Positions 45,791 to 54,669 of a stretch of 64,000 nt of DNA are shown one piece after another (the stretch's first letter is position 1; each line of letters begins with the position of its first letter). The position numbers and the translations under genes were made by a program. Below the pieces are notes generated by a model. The model ran no database searches and was not told the DNA's origin. It saw only the letters and a list, made by a program, of their open reading frames with translations. Origin of the DNA: an uncultured Exiguobacterium sp. (lineage in GTDB: Bacteria; Bacillota; Bacilli; Exiguobacteriales; Exiguobacteriaceae). The stretch is taken from assembly GCA_913775715.1 (NCBI GenBank), contig CAJYMC010000007.1, forward strand, positions 1,674,001 to 1,738,000, given 5' to 3'.

Positions 45791-46003
45791 ATGCAGTATA
45801 CGATTACAGTCTTTTCAGATCGTGGTGAAACGTTACTCGATGACGTTTTTGAAGCAGAAGCAGATGGACAGGCACGAGAAGAAGGGATTCGGCGTCTCAA
45901 TGAGAGTGGGTACGCTCATCATGCAGCTCGTGTCACACGTTCAGGTCGTTTGATTCATTTCGAGCGCGCTTACTTGCCACGGATTGTTCCTGCTTCATCT
46001 TGA
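45791..46003 (+). CDS. Small conserved-looking protein, 70 aa (possibly YhzD-like)
   Basis: No firm family. The 70 residues read as a beta-strand (QYTITVFS), an acidic helix (EAEADGQAREEGIRRLNE), and a C-terminal strand with RLIHFERAYLP, a pattern seen in small YhzD-like proteins of Bacillales, by memory only. Soluble. It has its own well-formed promoter with an operator and a downstream terminator, and GGGAGG 9 bases before the ATG, so it is a genuine gene. Confidence 0.7.
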   Translation: MQYTITVFSDRGETLLDDVFEAEADGQAREEGIRRLNESGYAHHAARVTRSGRLIHFERAYLPRIVPASS

Positions 46004-46010
46004 GCCATAC

Positions 46011-46048
46011 AAAAAGGAAGACGCGCTACTATAGCCGTCTTCCTTTTT
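46011..46048. terminator. Bidirectional terminator
   Basis: AAAAAGGAAGACG (46011-46023) and CGTCTTCCTTTTT (46036-46048), 12-base loop, between the 70-residue protein gene and yheA. Confidence 0.92.
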
Positions 46049-46054
46049 AATGAC

Positions 46055-46429
46055 TTATTGAACGTCGTCTTGTTGCTCCATCATTGGCGCGTAGAGCTCT
46101 TCTAGTGGCTTCATGATGATTTGTGTGACTTCCGTCAACATCGTATGCATCCGTTGCTCTTCTTGCATTAGCTGACTGATTAATGGGTTGTTTTGTACTT
46201 CAAGCATCTTTGTTTGGGCAGACGCCATATCGTCTGGTGTAATTTCTTCACCCTGCATCTGTTTTTGTTGTAATTCGAGTTGGATGTTACGGAACGATGC
46301 AAACAATTCGTTTGATTCCGGATCCGCGTTAACTTGCGTATACAAATCTTTTAATGTCGTGTACTCCGAAGTTTCACGTAATGCACGCTCCAGTGTGTAC
46401 GCGTGATCGTATAAGTTTGTTTCTGCCAT
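46055..46429 (-). CDS. yheA: YlbF/YmcA-family protein YheA
   Basis: 124 residues, all-helical, acidic, with the YlbF/YmcA family pattern (LERALRETSEY-LK-LY and NP-ISQLMQEEQR). YlbF/YmcA relatives form a complex affecting RNase Y, but YheA is not shown to join it. ATG at 46429 after GGAGG at 8 bases. It is 20 bases behind yheB, as in Bacillus yheBA. Confidence 0.85.
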   Translation of the reverse strand: MAETNLYDHAYTLERALRETSEYTTLKDLYTQVNADPESNELFASFRNIQLELQQKQMQGEEITPDDMASAQTKMLEVQNNPLISQLMQEEQRMHTMLTEVTQIIMKPLEELYAPMMEQQDDVQ

Positions 46430-46449
46430 GAGTAAAACCTCCAATTTGT

Positions 46450-47586
46450 TTAGACGAGATAAAGCCCCGCCTGTATCAATCCAATTAAACCACCTAACAA
46501 CCCTCCAAGCCAAGTAATAGCCCGGAATTCCCGCTTGGAAATCGATAAGACGATTTCCTCGAGATACGCAGTATCCAGCAAATCAACCTCTTCTCGAACG
46601 ATCGTTTCGAGATCGAGCGTCTGAAGAATCTGTCCGATTTGATTCGTCGTCCGTTCGAATAGATGATCGATGACGACAGGGACATGTTGCTCGAGTAATT
46701 GTGACTCGAGGGGATTCAACCAGATGCGTAATGGTGTAGCAAGCATCGATTCAATCGGTAAACGTGCCATGATCTGTTCTTTAACAGTCTGTCGAATCCG
46801 TGACTCCGTCTCTTCTGTCATATAAGACGACAGTGGACGATCCAGCCCCTTTTGCCATTCCTGACGTAATAAGGCAAGGATGAACTGAGACGTCGACTCT
46901 GATTGAAGTACCCGTTTCAGCTCCGGCTGAATCATATCAACAACGTTGACGTTCGCGAGCAACATCCCGAACATACCGCCTCCGAGGCGCTGCTGGATGA
47001 AGCGAGCAACAGTCTCCTCGAGTTGTAGACGTCCTTCTGGTCCATCAAAATATTCCTCTGCTTGGTGCAATACAGATGTGACGAGTCTTGGCATGACCTC
47101 TTCGATTTTTTGTTCTCCGGCTTCCCCGATCAATTCGCGCACGGACTGCTCACGCCATTTACCCATGAGGAGCGAAAATTCCTGCTCTAAGTGGTAACTG
47201 ATTTTTCCTTGGATCCGTTGTTTTGGTTCGTCGATGAAGCGACTAATCCACGCTTCCGTCGTCTCTTCCGAGCGTGTCCATTTCATGACTTCTTGTTCGA
47301 CGAGTCGCGTGACGGCTCCACGAACAGCTGGTGATGCGAGACGTTTCCCGATCCCTTCTGGCGTCAAAAGATGCTTGACGACCGTCCGCCCGAGATTCGC
47401 TGCTAGTTCATCTCGCCGTTTAGGAATCAGACCCGGCGTAAAGGGTACGCGAAATTTTCCGATGTATTTCGGTTCAAGTGGTCGAAATAACATCCGAATC
47501 GCTAGATGATTCGTGACTGCGCCAATCAGGGCCCCAATGACGATGATTCCGACAAGTTTCAATACGAGTAAAAACGTATCTGACAT
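46450..47586 (-). CDS. yheB: DUF445 membrane protein YheB
   Basis: 378 residues: an N-terminal membrane helix (about 5-25) followed by the DUF445 signature AVTNHLAIRMLFRPLEP and PFTPGLIPKRRDELA, a long helical central region, and a C-terminal membrane helix (about 355-376). Function unknown. AAGGAAT precedes the ATG at 47586. Shares a divergent promoter region with the PucR-type regulator. Confidence 0.85.
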   Translation of the reverse strand: MSDTFLLVLKLVGIIVIGALIGAVTNHLAIRMLFRPLEPKYIGKFRVPFTPGLIPKRRDELAANLGRTVVKHLLTPEGIGKRLASPAVRGAVTRLVEQEVMKWTRSEETTEAWISRFIDEPKQRIQGKISYHLEQEFSLLMGKWREQSVRELIGEAGEQKIEEVMPRLVTSVLHQAEEYFDGPEGRLQLEETVARFIQQRLGGGMFGMLLANVNVVDMIQPELKRVLQSESTSQFILALLRQEWQKGLDRPLSSYMTEETESRIRQTVKEQIMARLPIESMLATPLRIWLNPLESQLLEQHVPVVIDHLFERTTNQIGQILQTLDLETIVREEVDLLDTAYLEEIVLSISKREFRAITWLGGLLGGLIGLIQAGLYLV

Positions 47587-47608
47587 AAGTTATCATTCCT
47601 TCCGATTT

Positions 47609-47628
47609 TCGACTTATGGTAAAGTCGA
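47609..47628. promoter_or_regulatory. 7-bp inverted repeat between yheB and the PucR-type gene
   Basis: TCGACTT (47609-47615) and AAGTCGA (47622-47628) with a 6-base spacer, inside a 74-bp divergent region. Likely an operator; autoregulation by the adjacent regulator is possible. Confidence 0.4.
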
Positions 47629-47660
47629 GATAGTTATGTACGATTTAGGAGTGATGCCGT

Positions 47661-48494
47661 GTGTTAAGACAACTGATGACTGTATTCAATGACCAGCTTA
47701 CGACCGATCCGAATGTTTATTGCCAGGAACAGTATAGCGTATATCGCCTTACAGATGGGCTTTGTTTTGGGATCCAGGCGACTGCCATCTCTGACCGCGA
47801 ACAACAACTGCTCGATGTATTCGCTGAACGCATCATCACGACGTCGCGGTCTGATATCGATCTCTGGCGAGAGCGTCTCCAATCGACTCATGCTGTGGAA
47901 GATCAACCGTTTCGACTCGTTCACTTTTTATTCAATCCAACTGACGAACGCACGAGTGAGGAAATTCAACAGCTGCTCTCCTCTTTCTTTTCGCAGACGA
48001 GCACCCTCATTCCTTTTAGTACCCATCGCTTTACGATCATCGAACGAGAAGAATTTGTCATTGAAGGAGAACTATCCGATTTGTTTTTAGCACTACAATC
48101 CGATTTTGTGCTCGATGGTAAGGTGTTGCTTGGTCAACAGCGTGCTACCGGTGACATTGCCGTTCAGTTCCAACTCGAACAGGCAGCGCTCGCTTCCGTT
48201 CCTTCCATGCAAATCGAACGTTTCTTACCTGCCATGACTCGCCTTGCAAGTCTAGATGACCGATATCGTGCAACACTCGTTGATCAGTTCATTCGTTCCC
48301 TCGAGCCAGAGTCTCGTGAGACGATCCTTGCTTTTTGCCGAGCTAACTTAAATGTCTCTCTAACAGCAAAACATCTATTCTTACATCGGAATAGTCTCCA
48401 GTATCGACTCGACCGGTTGACGGAACAGACGGAAATCGATGTCCGGTCGTTTGAAGGGGCTACTTTCCTTTATACCTTGCTGCTTGTAGCATGA
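47661..48494 (+). CDS. PucR/CdaR-type transcriptional regulator
   Basis: 277 residues with a C-terminal PucR helix-turn-helix: the ARxxL-x-x-xKHLFLHRNSLQYRLDRL segment (about 230-256) is characteristic. The N-terminal 200 residues have no domain I recognise. Start is GTG at 47661, given by AGGAG at 9 bases. It precedes msmX, separated by a terminator and a promoter, so regulation of sugar import is possible but unproven. Confidence 0.8.
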   Translation: MLRQLMTVFNDQLTTDPNVYCQEQYSVYRLTDGLCFGIQATAISDREQQLLDVFAERIITTSRSDIDLWRERLQSTHAVEDQPFRLVHFLFNPTDERTSEEIQQLLSSFFSQTSTLIPFSTHRFTIIEREEFVIEGELSDLFLALQSDFVLDGKVLLGQQRATGDIAVQFQLEQAALASVPSMQIERFLPAMTRLASLDDRYRATLVDQFIRSLEPESRETILAFCRANLNVSLTAKHLFLHRNSLQYRLDRLTEQTEIDVRSFEGATFLYTLLLVA

Positions 48495-48519
48495 TGCCTA
48501 ATTGAAAACGTTTGCATTT

Positions 48520-48557
48520 AGTCAGGTTGTCCATAGGCAGACTACCTGACTTCTTTT
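48520..48557 (+). terminator. Terminator after the PucR-type gene
   Basis: AGTCAGGT (48520-48527) and ACCTGACT (48544-48551) plus an inner GTC/GAC pair (48529-48542) across a T-T mismatch, then TTCTTTT. The hairpin overlaps the inferred msmX -35 region. Confidence 0.75.
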
Positions 48558-48582
48558 ATACTATTTCTTGTAAGCGTTATTA
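48534..48582 (+). promoter_or_regulatory. msmX promoter with cre-like sites
   Basis: TAGGCA (48534-48539), 17-bp spacer, TATACT (48557-48562). TGTAAGCGTTATTA (48569-48582) matches cre at 13 of 14 and would lie at or just after the start point. A second cre-like site, TGAAAACGTTTGCA (48503-48516, 13 of 14), lies upstream. Confidence 0.55.
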
Positions 48583-48612
48583 TTTCATCATTTACATTAG
48601 GGGGAACTACAC

Positions 48613-49719
48613 ATGGCTGAAATTCGTCTTGAACATATCGATAAAATCTACTCAGGTGATGCAAAAGCGGTTGATGACTTCAACCTTCACATTAAAGATA
48701 AAGAATTCATCGTCTTCGTCGGACCATCTGGTTGCGGGAAATCAACGACACTCCGGATGATCGCTGGACTCGAAGAAATCTCAGGCGGTGATTTCATCAT
48801 CGACGGTAAACGCATGAACGATGTAGCGCCAAAAGATCGCGATATCGCGATGGTCTTCCAAAACTACGCGTTATATCCACACATGAACGTCTTCGATAAC
48901 ATGGCGTTCGGATTAAAGCTTCGGAAGTTCCCGAAAGATGAAATCAAGCAACGCGTTGATAATGCAGCTCGCATCCTCGGTCTTGAAGAGTATCTCGAGC
49001 GGAAACCAAAAGCACTCTCTGGTGGTCAGCGCCAACGGGTAGCGATTGGTCGCGCCATCGTTCGTGATGCTAAAGTCTTCTTGATGGATGAGCCGCTCTC
49101 GAACTTGGATGCTAAATTACGTGTACAAATGCGGAAGGAAATCATTCAGTTACACAAACGTCTTGAGACGACAACGATTTACGTCACGCACGATCAGACG
49201 GAAGCGATGACGCTTGCGACACGGATTGTCATCATGAAAGCCGGAATCATTCAGCAAGTCGGTACGCCGAAGGAAGTCTATGATCACCCGGATAACATGT
49301 TCGTCGCTGGATTCATCGGTTCACCATCGATGAACTTCTTGACAGGTAAACTGGCAGAAGACGGTCTCTTCCATGTTTCAGGAACAGAAGAGAAGTTCGA
49401 AGTACCAGAAGGAAAAATGAAAGTTCTCCGCGACCGCGGTTACACGAATAAAGATCTCGTCCTCGGAATTCGCCCAGAAGACATTCATGCGGAATTGATC
49501 TACCAAGACACTAAAACAGCGCATCGTTTCCCAGCGCATATCGAAGTATCCGAATTGATGGGTGCAGAGTCTTACCTATACTCAAAAGTCGGACAACAAG
49601 CATTCACGGCACGTGTCGATTCACGTTCACACGTCGAGATGGGATCACAACTCGATCTCTTCTTCGATATGACAAAAGCACACTTCTTCGATGCTTCAAC
49701 CGAAGCAACGATTCGTTAA
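48613..49719 (+). CDS. msmX: Multi-sugar ABC transporter ATPase MsmX
   Basis: Shared ATPase that energises several sugar ABC importers. 368 residues: Walker A GPSGCGKST (37-45), signature LSGGQRQR, Walker B VFLMDEPLSNLDAKLR, His switch VTHDQTEAMT, and the C-terminal OB-type regulatory domain (GIRPEDI). The gene stands alone, as in Bacillus, which fits use by several sugar systems. GGGGGA precedes the ATG by 9 bases. cre-like sites suggest carbon control. Confidence 0.92.
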   Translation: MAEIRLEHIDKIYSGDAKAVDDFNLHIKDKEFIVFVGPSGCGKSTTLRMIAGLEEISGGDFIIDGKRMNDVAPKDRDIAMVFQNYALYPHMNVFDNMAFGLKLRKFPKDEIKQRVDNAARILGLEEYLERKPKALSGGQRQRVAIGRAIVRDAKVFLMDEPLSNLDAKLRVQMRKEIIQLHKRLETTTIYVTHDQTEAMTLATRIVIMKAGIIQQVGTPKEVYDHPDNMFVAGFIGSPSMNFLTGKLAEDGLFHVSGTEEKFEVPEGKMKVLRDRGYTNKDLVLGIRPEDIHAELIYQDTKTAHRFPAHIEVSELMGAESYLYSKVGQQAFTARVDSRSHVEMGSQLDLFFDMTKAHFFDASTEATIR

Positions 49720-49747
49720 TCACATCATCGATCAGTAGTGATGTTTC

Positions 49748-49776
49748 AGACTGTCCATTTAAGGGCAGTCTTTTTT
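49748..49776 (+). terminator. Terminator after msmX
   Basis: AGACTGTCC (49748-49756) and GGGCAGTCT (49763-49771), one G-U pair, then a run of T. Confidence 0.88.
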
Positions 49777-49777
49777 A

Positions 49778-49807
49778 TTGACAGACGTTCCTGTAACTTT
49801 GTATGAT
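49778..49807 (+). promoter_or_regulatory. Promoter of the amino-acid ABC importer
   Basis: TTGACA (49778-49783), 18-bp spacer, TATGAT (49802-49807). The leader of about 70 bases contains a short TCCTA/TAGGA dyad near 49836 and no riboswitch that I recognise. Confidence 0.7.
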
Positions 49808-49882
49808 ACTGCTTGTAGCTTAAAATTAATCCTATTTGAAAACTAGGAATTGAAATCATTCATTTATAAAGGAGAGAGCGCT

Positions 49883-50650
49883 ATGAAACACGGTTTGAAA
49901 TTAGCTGTAGCAGCATTATCGACAGCGGGGGTGCTTGCAGCATGCGGCGCTTCGAACGACAACGCAGGTTCTGGTAAAGAGTCAAAAGTCATTACAGTCG
50001 GTACAGAAGCAACGTACCCACCTTTCACGTATAAAGAAAAAGGAAAATTGATGGGATATGACGTAGACGTCATGAACGAAGTCGCAAAACGTGCCGGCTA
50101 TAAAGTCGATTATAAAGCGATGGACTTCAAAGGACTCATCCCAGCACTCGATTCAAAACGAATCGATGTCATCGCGAACCAAATGGGAATCACGCCTGAG
50201 CGTCAAGAAAAGTACGCTTTCTCTGATGCCTATACGGTCTCTGGTTCAACGATCATCGTCAACAATAAAACGAACGACATCAAAACACTCGACGACTTAA
50301 AAGGAAAAACAGTTGGTTCGACACAAGGTTCACTTTATGCGAAAACAGCTGAAGAAGCTGGCGCTAAAGTAAAATACTACAAAGGTGCGAACCAAGTCTT
50401 GAAAGATCTTGAAGCAGGTCGTGTTGATGCAGCCATGAACGATCGTCTCTTCGTTTTGACGGAGTTGAAAAAAGCTGGCTATAAAGTCAAAGCGGTCGGT
50501 GAGACGTTCGACAAGAACGAATCTGGTTTCATGATGGCGAAAAACAGCAAGTATACAAAAGACTTCAATAAAGCACTCGCTGAGATGCAAGAAGACGGCA
50601 CTCTTGCAAAAATCGGTAAGAAGTACTTCAACGAGGATATCAGTAAGTGA
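49883..50650 (+). CDS. Amino-acid ABC transporter substrate-binding lipoprotein
   Basis: 255 residues. Signal peptide with LAAC lipobox (Cys21), then the family 3 solute-binding fold: TVGTEATYPPFTYKEKGKLMGYDVDVM, QMGITPERQEKYAFSDAY and LKGKTVGSTQGSLYAKT. The pattern fits polar or cystine/arginine-type ligands, but the ligand cannot be fixed. ATG at 49883 after AAAGGAG. Its stop overlaps the permease GTG start by 4 bases. Confidence 0.9.
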   Translation: MKHGLKLAVAALSTAGVLAACGASNDNAGSGKESKVITVGTEATYPPFTYKEKGKLMGYDVDVMNEVAKRAGYKVDYKAMDFKGLIPALDSKRIDVIANQMGITPERQEKYAFSDAYTVSGSTIIVNNKTNDIKTLDDLKGKTVGSTQGSLYAKTAEEAGAKVKYYKGANQVLKDLEAGRVDAAMNDRLFVLTELKKAGYKVKAVGETFDKNESGFMMAKNSKYTKDFNKALAEMQEDGTLAKIGKKYFNEDISK

Positions 50651-51297
50651 GTGAATTACTGACGATCGTCCGGGATAACTCGGACGTCTACGCAAAGGCG
50701 ATTGGCACGACCCTTCTAGCAAGTGGTCTCGCCATCGTCTTTGCGCTTATTCTTGGATTGATTCTTGCCGTCATGCGTGATAGCCGCGTTGCCGTCTTTA
50801 GCGGTTTTGCACGTTTATACGTCTCGTTCTTCCGCGGAACGCCACTCTTGTTGCAGATCTTGATTCTTTATAATGGTCTCGTCACGCTTCAATTGACTGG
50901 ATTTCAAGCCCTTGCCTTTGGTTTGTCGCTTCACTTTTCCGCATATATCTCGGAATCGTTCCGCGCTGCCATCTCCTCTGTCGATCGTGGACAATGGGAA
51001 GCGGCTGACTCGCTCGGCATTCCACGTCGCAAGACATTCAAGGACGTCATCCTGCCGCAAGCATTATCACGAGCGATTCCACCACTTTCAAACTCTGTCA
51101 TTGATATCATCAAGTCGACATCGCTCGGTACGATCGTTGCTGTTGAGGAATTGACATATGTCTCTGACCAGATTTCAGCGACGACGTATCTCGTCATGCC
51201 GTTGTTACTATTCTCAGCTGCAATTTACTGGATCATGTCAACACTCATTCAAAGCCTACAACATCGTTTAGAAGCACGTTTCAGCATTCCAGAATGA
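50647..51297 (+). CDS. Amino-acid ABC transporter permease (HisM/TcyB type)
   Basis: 216 residues with about five TM helices and the EAA coupling loop EAADSLGIPRRKTFKDVILPQA. Starts at GTG 50647, with GAGG 10 bases upstream, overlapping the binding-protein stop. Because a terminator follows directly, the cognate ATPase gene that normally completes the operon is missing. Confidence 0.9.
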   Translation: MSELLTIVRDNSDVYAKAIGTTLLASGLAIVFALILGLILAVMRDSRVAVFSGFARLYVSFFRGTPLLLQILILYNGLVTLQLTGFQALAFGLSLHFSAYISESFRAAISSVDRGQWEAADSLGIPRRKTFKDVILPQALSRAIPPLSNSVIDIIKSTSLGTIVAVEELTYVSDQISATTYLVMPLLLFSAAIYWIMSTLIQSLQHRLEARFSIPE

Positions 51298-51305
51298 ATT
51301 TTCCA

Positions 51306-51343
51306 CACTTGGAACCGTCAGGATTTCAAGTGTGTTTTTTTAG
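51306..51343 (+). terminator. Terminator after the permease gene
   Basis: CACACTTG (51306-51313) and CAAGTGTG (51329-51336) followed by seven T. Confidence 0.88.
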
Positions 51344-51362
51344 ATTTTTTTAGGTTTAGCAC

Positions 51363-51413
51363 TAGGCAATCCGGGAATAATCAAGTATACTAATAAAAAT
51401 CAGAATTATCTGA
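51363..51413 (+). promoter_or_regulatory. Promoter with downstream dyad
   Basis: TAGGCA (51363-51368), 17-bp spacer, TATACT (51386-51391). A perfect TCAGA-ATTA-TCTGA dyad (51400-51413) lies where a bound repressor would cover the start region. Confidence 0.5.
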
Positions 51414-51438
51414 CAACTTATAAAGGAGCGTGGCCGAG

Positions 51439-51627
51439 ATGAAACAAGTAATTGAAGCTTTCCGTAGACAAGATGCAGAGCAGCGAATTCCAGTGCTACG
51501 TCTCGAAATCGATTATGAGCTCAGTACGCTCTTCGATGCGATTCAAGCCAATGACCAAGCTGCCATGTCAGCAAGCAAAGATCGTTTAGATAAATACCGT
51601 CAGGAGATGCTTCGCTTAGAAGCTTAA
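51439..51627 (+). CDS. Small hypothetical protein, 62 aa
   Basis: No family recognised. The peptide is charged and looks all-helical (two helices of about 25 residues), without membrane segments. I use the ATG at 51439, which has GGAG at 10 bases; the GTG at 51430 is too close to the SD. It has its own promoter and terminator, which supports a real gene. Confidence 0.7.
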   Translation: MKQVIEAFRRQDAEQRIPVLRLEIDYELSTLFDAIQANDQAAMSASKDRLDKYRQEMLRLEA

Positions 51628-51638
51628 CCTCATAGATC

Positions 51639-51673
51639 CCCCATCTCTCCTCCCCCTTGAGATGGGGCTTTTT
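51639..51673 (+). terminator. Terminator after the 62-aa gene
   Basis: CCCCATCTC (51639-51647) and GAGATGGGG (51659-51667) followed by C and six T. Confidence 0.92.
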
Positions 51674-51805
51674 TCGTTTATTGTTTATTTTTATTCGTAA
51701 ATGAAAGAGAGGATCGCCTCCAGATGATATATCGGAAACGACCCTCACACTTTATTATATGAATGGCACAACGTACAGATCTATTCGTTTCTATCTCAAA
51801 ATCAA

Positions 51806-52702
51806 TTAATCGACGTCACGACCACGTGATGCCTTCAAAATCTCAAACCATTGCTCGCGTGTCAACGACAATTTCGTCGAACGAACAGCAGATTCGATGC
51901 GTTCAATCTTACCCGAACCAACGATTGGCATGATACGTGCTGGATGTTTGAGCAACCATGCATATGCGACTTCGTCGATTTCTTCAGCTCCGATCGTCTC
52001 TGCGATCTCCGCTAATTTTTCGCGTAACGGTGCGTATTGCTCATCCTTGAAGAGGCGACCGCCCGCAAGTGGACTCCATGCCATCAACGGCATCTCATTT
52101 TCATGACAGAGATCAACGGATCCATCCTCGAAATGTTTCAGTTCCGAAACCGACAACTCGAGTTGGTTCGTCACGAGCATGAATGGTAAGCGCGACTGAA
52201 TGAGACTTTGTTGCGCAGGTGTATGGTTCGAGAGACCGAATGTCCGTACCTTTCCTGCGTCCTTCAACTCTACGAACGCTTCAGCAATCTCGTTCGGGTC
52301 CATCAACGGATCTGGACGGTGAATCAACAGCGTATCCACGTACTCGACACCGAGTTCTTGAAGAGAACGGTTCACTTGTTTGATGATATGCTCTTTCGTC
52401 GTATCGTAGAATGACAACGACTGATCCGAGAAATGATTCCCTTTCATCTTGATACCCGTCTTCGTGACAATCTCCATCCGGTCACGTAATTCCGGTTTTA
52501 AAGCAAGCGCTTCTCCGAATAAACGTTCATTCGTGTAGTCGCCATAGATATCTGCGTGATCAAATGTTGTAATTCCTAAAGCAAGACACGCTTCGATCAA
52601 TTCAAGTCGCTCTTCTTTCGTCATCTCCCATTCATTCAATCGCCATAAGCCATGAATAATGCGTGAGAATGATAAATCTTCTGTTAGTTGAATCCGTTCC
52701 AT
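51806..52702 (-). CDS. Aldo/keto reductase (YdhF-like)
   Basis: NADPH-dependent oxidoreductase, TIM barrel, 298 residues. Catalytic tetrad elements are visible: Asp and Tyr in DHADIYGDYTNE, Lys in VTKTG, and His in LIHRPDP. The SNHTPAQ segment and the C-terminal VGSGKIERIESAV cofactor loop complete the family pattern. Closest by eye to the YdhF group. Substrate unknown. ATG 52702. It runs alone, with pgcA's terminator upstream. Confidence 0.87.
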   Translation of the reverse strand: MERIQLTEDLSFSRIIHGLWRLNEWEMTKEERLELIEACLALGITTFDHADIYGDYTNERLFGEALALKPELRDRMEIVTKTGIKMKGNHFSDQSLSFYDTTKEHIIKQVNRSLQELGVEYVDTLLIHRPDPLMDPNEIAEAFVELKDAGKVRTFGLSNHTPAQQSLIQSRLPFMLVTNQLELSVSELKHFEDGSVDLCHENEMPLMAWSPLAGGRLFKDEQYAPLREKLAEIAETIGAEEIDEVAYAWLLKHPARIMPIVGSGKIERIESAVRSTKLSLTREQWFEILKASRGRDVD

Positions 52703-52798
52703 CTGTCTTCCAACTCCTCTATCGTATAAACTCTATCTCGTTTACTGTACCTCAATATGGTACCGGTTGCACGGATTTCACTTTTTAATGCTCCGAGA

Positions 52799-52833
52799 CA
52801 AAAAACAGGACCCCGTCGATGACGTGATCCTGT
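52799..52833 (-). terminator. Terminator after pgcA
   Basis: A hairpin of about 12 bp (arms 52805-52817 and 52821-52833, small mismatches) followed by T's on the minus strand. Confidence 0.8.
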
Positions 52834-52840
52834 ATGGAAC

Positions 52841-54577
52841 TTATTGTATTTGTTCGACTTCTTGCATGACTTCGTCTTCGATCTGCTGACGTTTCCGTGT
52901 CGTCTCAGCAGCATCTGGTGACGTGACGCTGAAGTAGAATTTGATTTTTGGTTCCGTGCCCGATGGACGAAGGCAGAACCATGATCCATCGCTGAGCGTA
53001 AACTTCAGTACGTTGGATTTTGGCAGATTGATCGGTGAAGGTTGATGTGTCTTCAAATCGTGGGCGATGCTCGCATCATAGTCCTCGAATAAGACGACCT
53101 GTTCTCCCGCCACTTGTTTTGGCGGATTCTCACGGAACGTATCCATGATACGACCGATCTGTGCCACGCCATCCTTACCTTTGAGCGTTAGAGAGCGGAG
53201 TGACTCTTCGAAGTACCCGAACTGCTCGTAAATCGCCTGTAATGCCTCATAGAGCGTCCGTCCTTCTTTCTTATGGTACGCAGCCATCTCAGCAGCTAAC
53301 AAGCACGCTTGGACGGCATCCTTGTCTCGGCAGAAGTCACCGATGAGGTAACCATAGCTCTCCTCATATCCGAAGAGATACTCATATTGACCCGATGCGT
53401 TGTATTGTTTGATTTTTTCCCCGATGAACTTAAAGCCTGTCAATGTGTTCTCGACATGGAGATCATAGTGACGCGCAATCAATGCACCTAGTTCTGACGT
53501 AACGATCGTCTTCGCGACGAATCCGTTCGCTGGCAGTGTTCCTTGCGCCGCTTTTTGTGAAAGGATGTAGTCGAGCAATAACGCTCCCGTCTGATTCCCT
53601 GTCAGGACTGTCCATTCTCCGTCTGCATCACGTGTTGCGACTCCGACACGGTCAGCATCGGGATCCGTCGCAATCAAGATGTCGGCATCTGTCCGATCAC
53701 CATATTCGATCGCCAGTTTAAAGGCAGCATGTTCTTCCGGGTTCGGCGACGTCACGGTCGGGAATGCGCCGTCTGGCTCCGCTTGCTCCTTGACGACTGT
53801 CACGTGTTCGAAACCGTAACGCTTCAAGCCTTCTGTTACCGGCACAAGACCAGTTCCGTGAAGTGGTGTGAAGACGATTTTAAGTGGATCCGCTAATTCC
53901 GATTGAATCGAAGGTAAGACACGAATCGTTTGTAATTTGTCTTGGTACGCTTCGTCGAGCTCTTCTCCGACACGGACGATTAAACCGTTCGCACGAAGGA
54001 CTTCTTCTTGCTCCAGTTCAATCGACAGCTCATCTTCGATTTGGCTGACGTACGAAACCAGTTCATCCGCTTCTTTTGGTGGAAGTTGTCCACCATCATC
54101 TCCGTAGACTTTATAGCCATTGTACTCTGGAGGATTGTGACTCGCCGTGATGACGATTCCACCCGCTGCTTGTAAAGAACGAACCGCAAATGAAAGTTCT
54201 GGTGTCGGACGTAGACCATCGAACAGATACGCTTTGATGCCGTTACTTGCGAGCGTCCGTGCTGCTTCAAGTGCAAATTCTGGTGAGAAATGGCGTGAAT
54301 CGTGTGCGATGACGATTCCTTTTGCTGCCGCTTCTTCACCCGATGCCTTAATGAATGCCGCGAACCCTTGTGATGCTTTTCGGACCGTATATACGTTCAT
54401 CCGGTTCGTCCCGACACCGATTTCCCCACGCATTCCACCTGTTCCGAACTCGAGTTCTTTATAAAATGCTTCTTCGGCTGCTTTTTCATCCGTTGCTAAC
54501 GTGACTAACTCTTCTTTTAATGTACTGTCTAAATCAGCGAACTGATCCCATTTTCGATAGGTTTCTTTCCATGACAT
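52841..54577 (-). CDS. pgcA: Alpha-phosphoglucomutase
   Basis: Interconverts glucose-6-phosphate and glucose-1-phosphate, supplying glycogen and cell-wall polymer synthesis. 578 residues with the phospho-serine loop TASHNPP (Ser146), metal loop DPDADRVGV (about 304-312), sugar-binding GYEES and the phosphate-binding [12 protein letters not shown]. This is the long Bacillus PgcA/YhxB type. It is close to the glg operon, for which it makes the substrate, but is transcribed separately. Confidence 0.93.
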   Translation of the reverse strand: MSWKETYRKWDQFADLDSTLKEELVTLATDEKAAEEAFYKELEFGTGGMRGEIGVGTNRMNVYTVRKASQGFAAFIKASGEEAAAKGIVIAHDSRHFSPEFALEAARTLASNGIKAYLFDGLRPTPELSFAVRSLQAAGGIVITASHNPPEYNGYKVYGDDGGQLPPKEADELVSYVSQIEDELSIELEQEEVLRANGLIVRVGEELDEAYQDKLQTIRVLPSIQSELADPLKIVFTPLHGTGLVPVTEGLKRYGFEHVTVVKEQAEPDGAFPTVTSPNPEEHAAFKLAIEYGDRTDADILIATDPDADRVGVATRDADGEWTVLTGNQTGALLLDYILSQKAAQGTLPANGFVAKTIVTSELGALIARHYDLHVENTLTGFKFIGEKIKQYNASGQYEYLFGYEESYGYLIGDFCRDKDAVQACLLAAEMAAYHKKEGRTLYEALQAIYEQFGYFEESLRSLTLKGKDGVAQIGRIMDTFRENPPKQVAGEQVVLFEDYDASIAHDLKTHQPSPINLPKSNVLKFTLSDGSWFCLRPSGTEPKIKFYFSVTSPDAAETTRKRQQIEDEVMQEVEQIQ

Positions 54578-54669
54578 GGTAAATCGACTCCTTTTTGAAT
54601 GAGGGTAAGACTTGCGATGAAGCGATACCTTTCATATGATTAACACTAGAAAGGGTAAGGTGATGAGGC

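Noticed and set aside
48613..49719. MsmX as the ATPase of the adjacent amino-acid importer
   Set aside because: Sequence class is the sugar (CUT1) type, and a terminator plus a strong promoter separate it from the importer genes.
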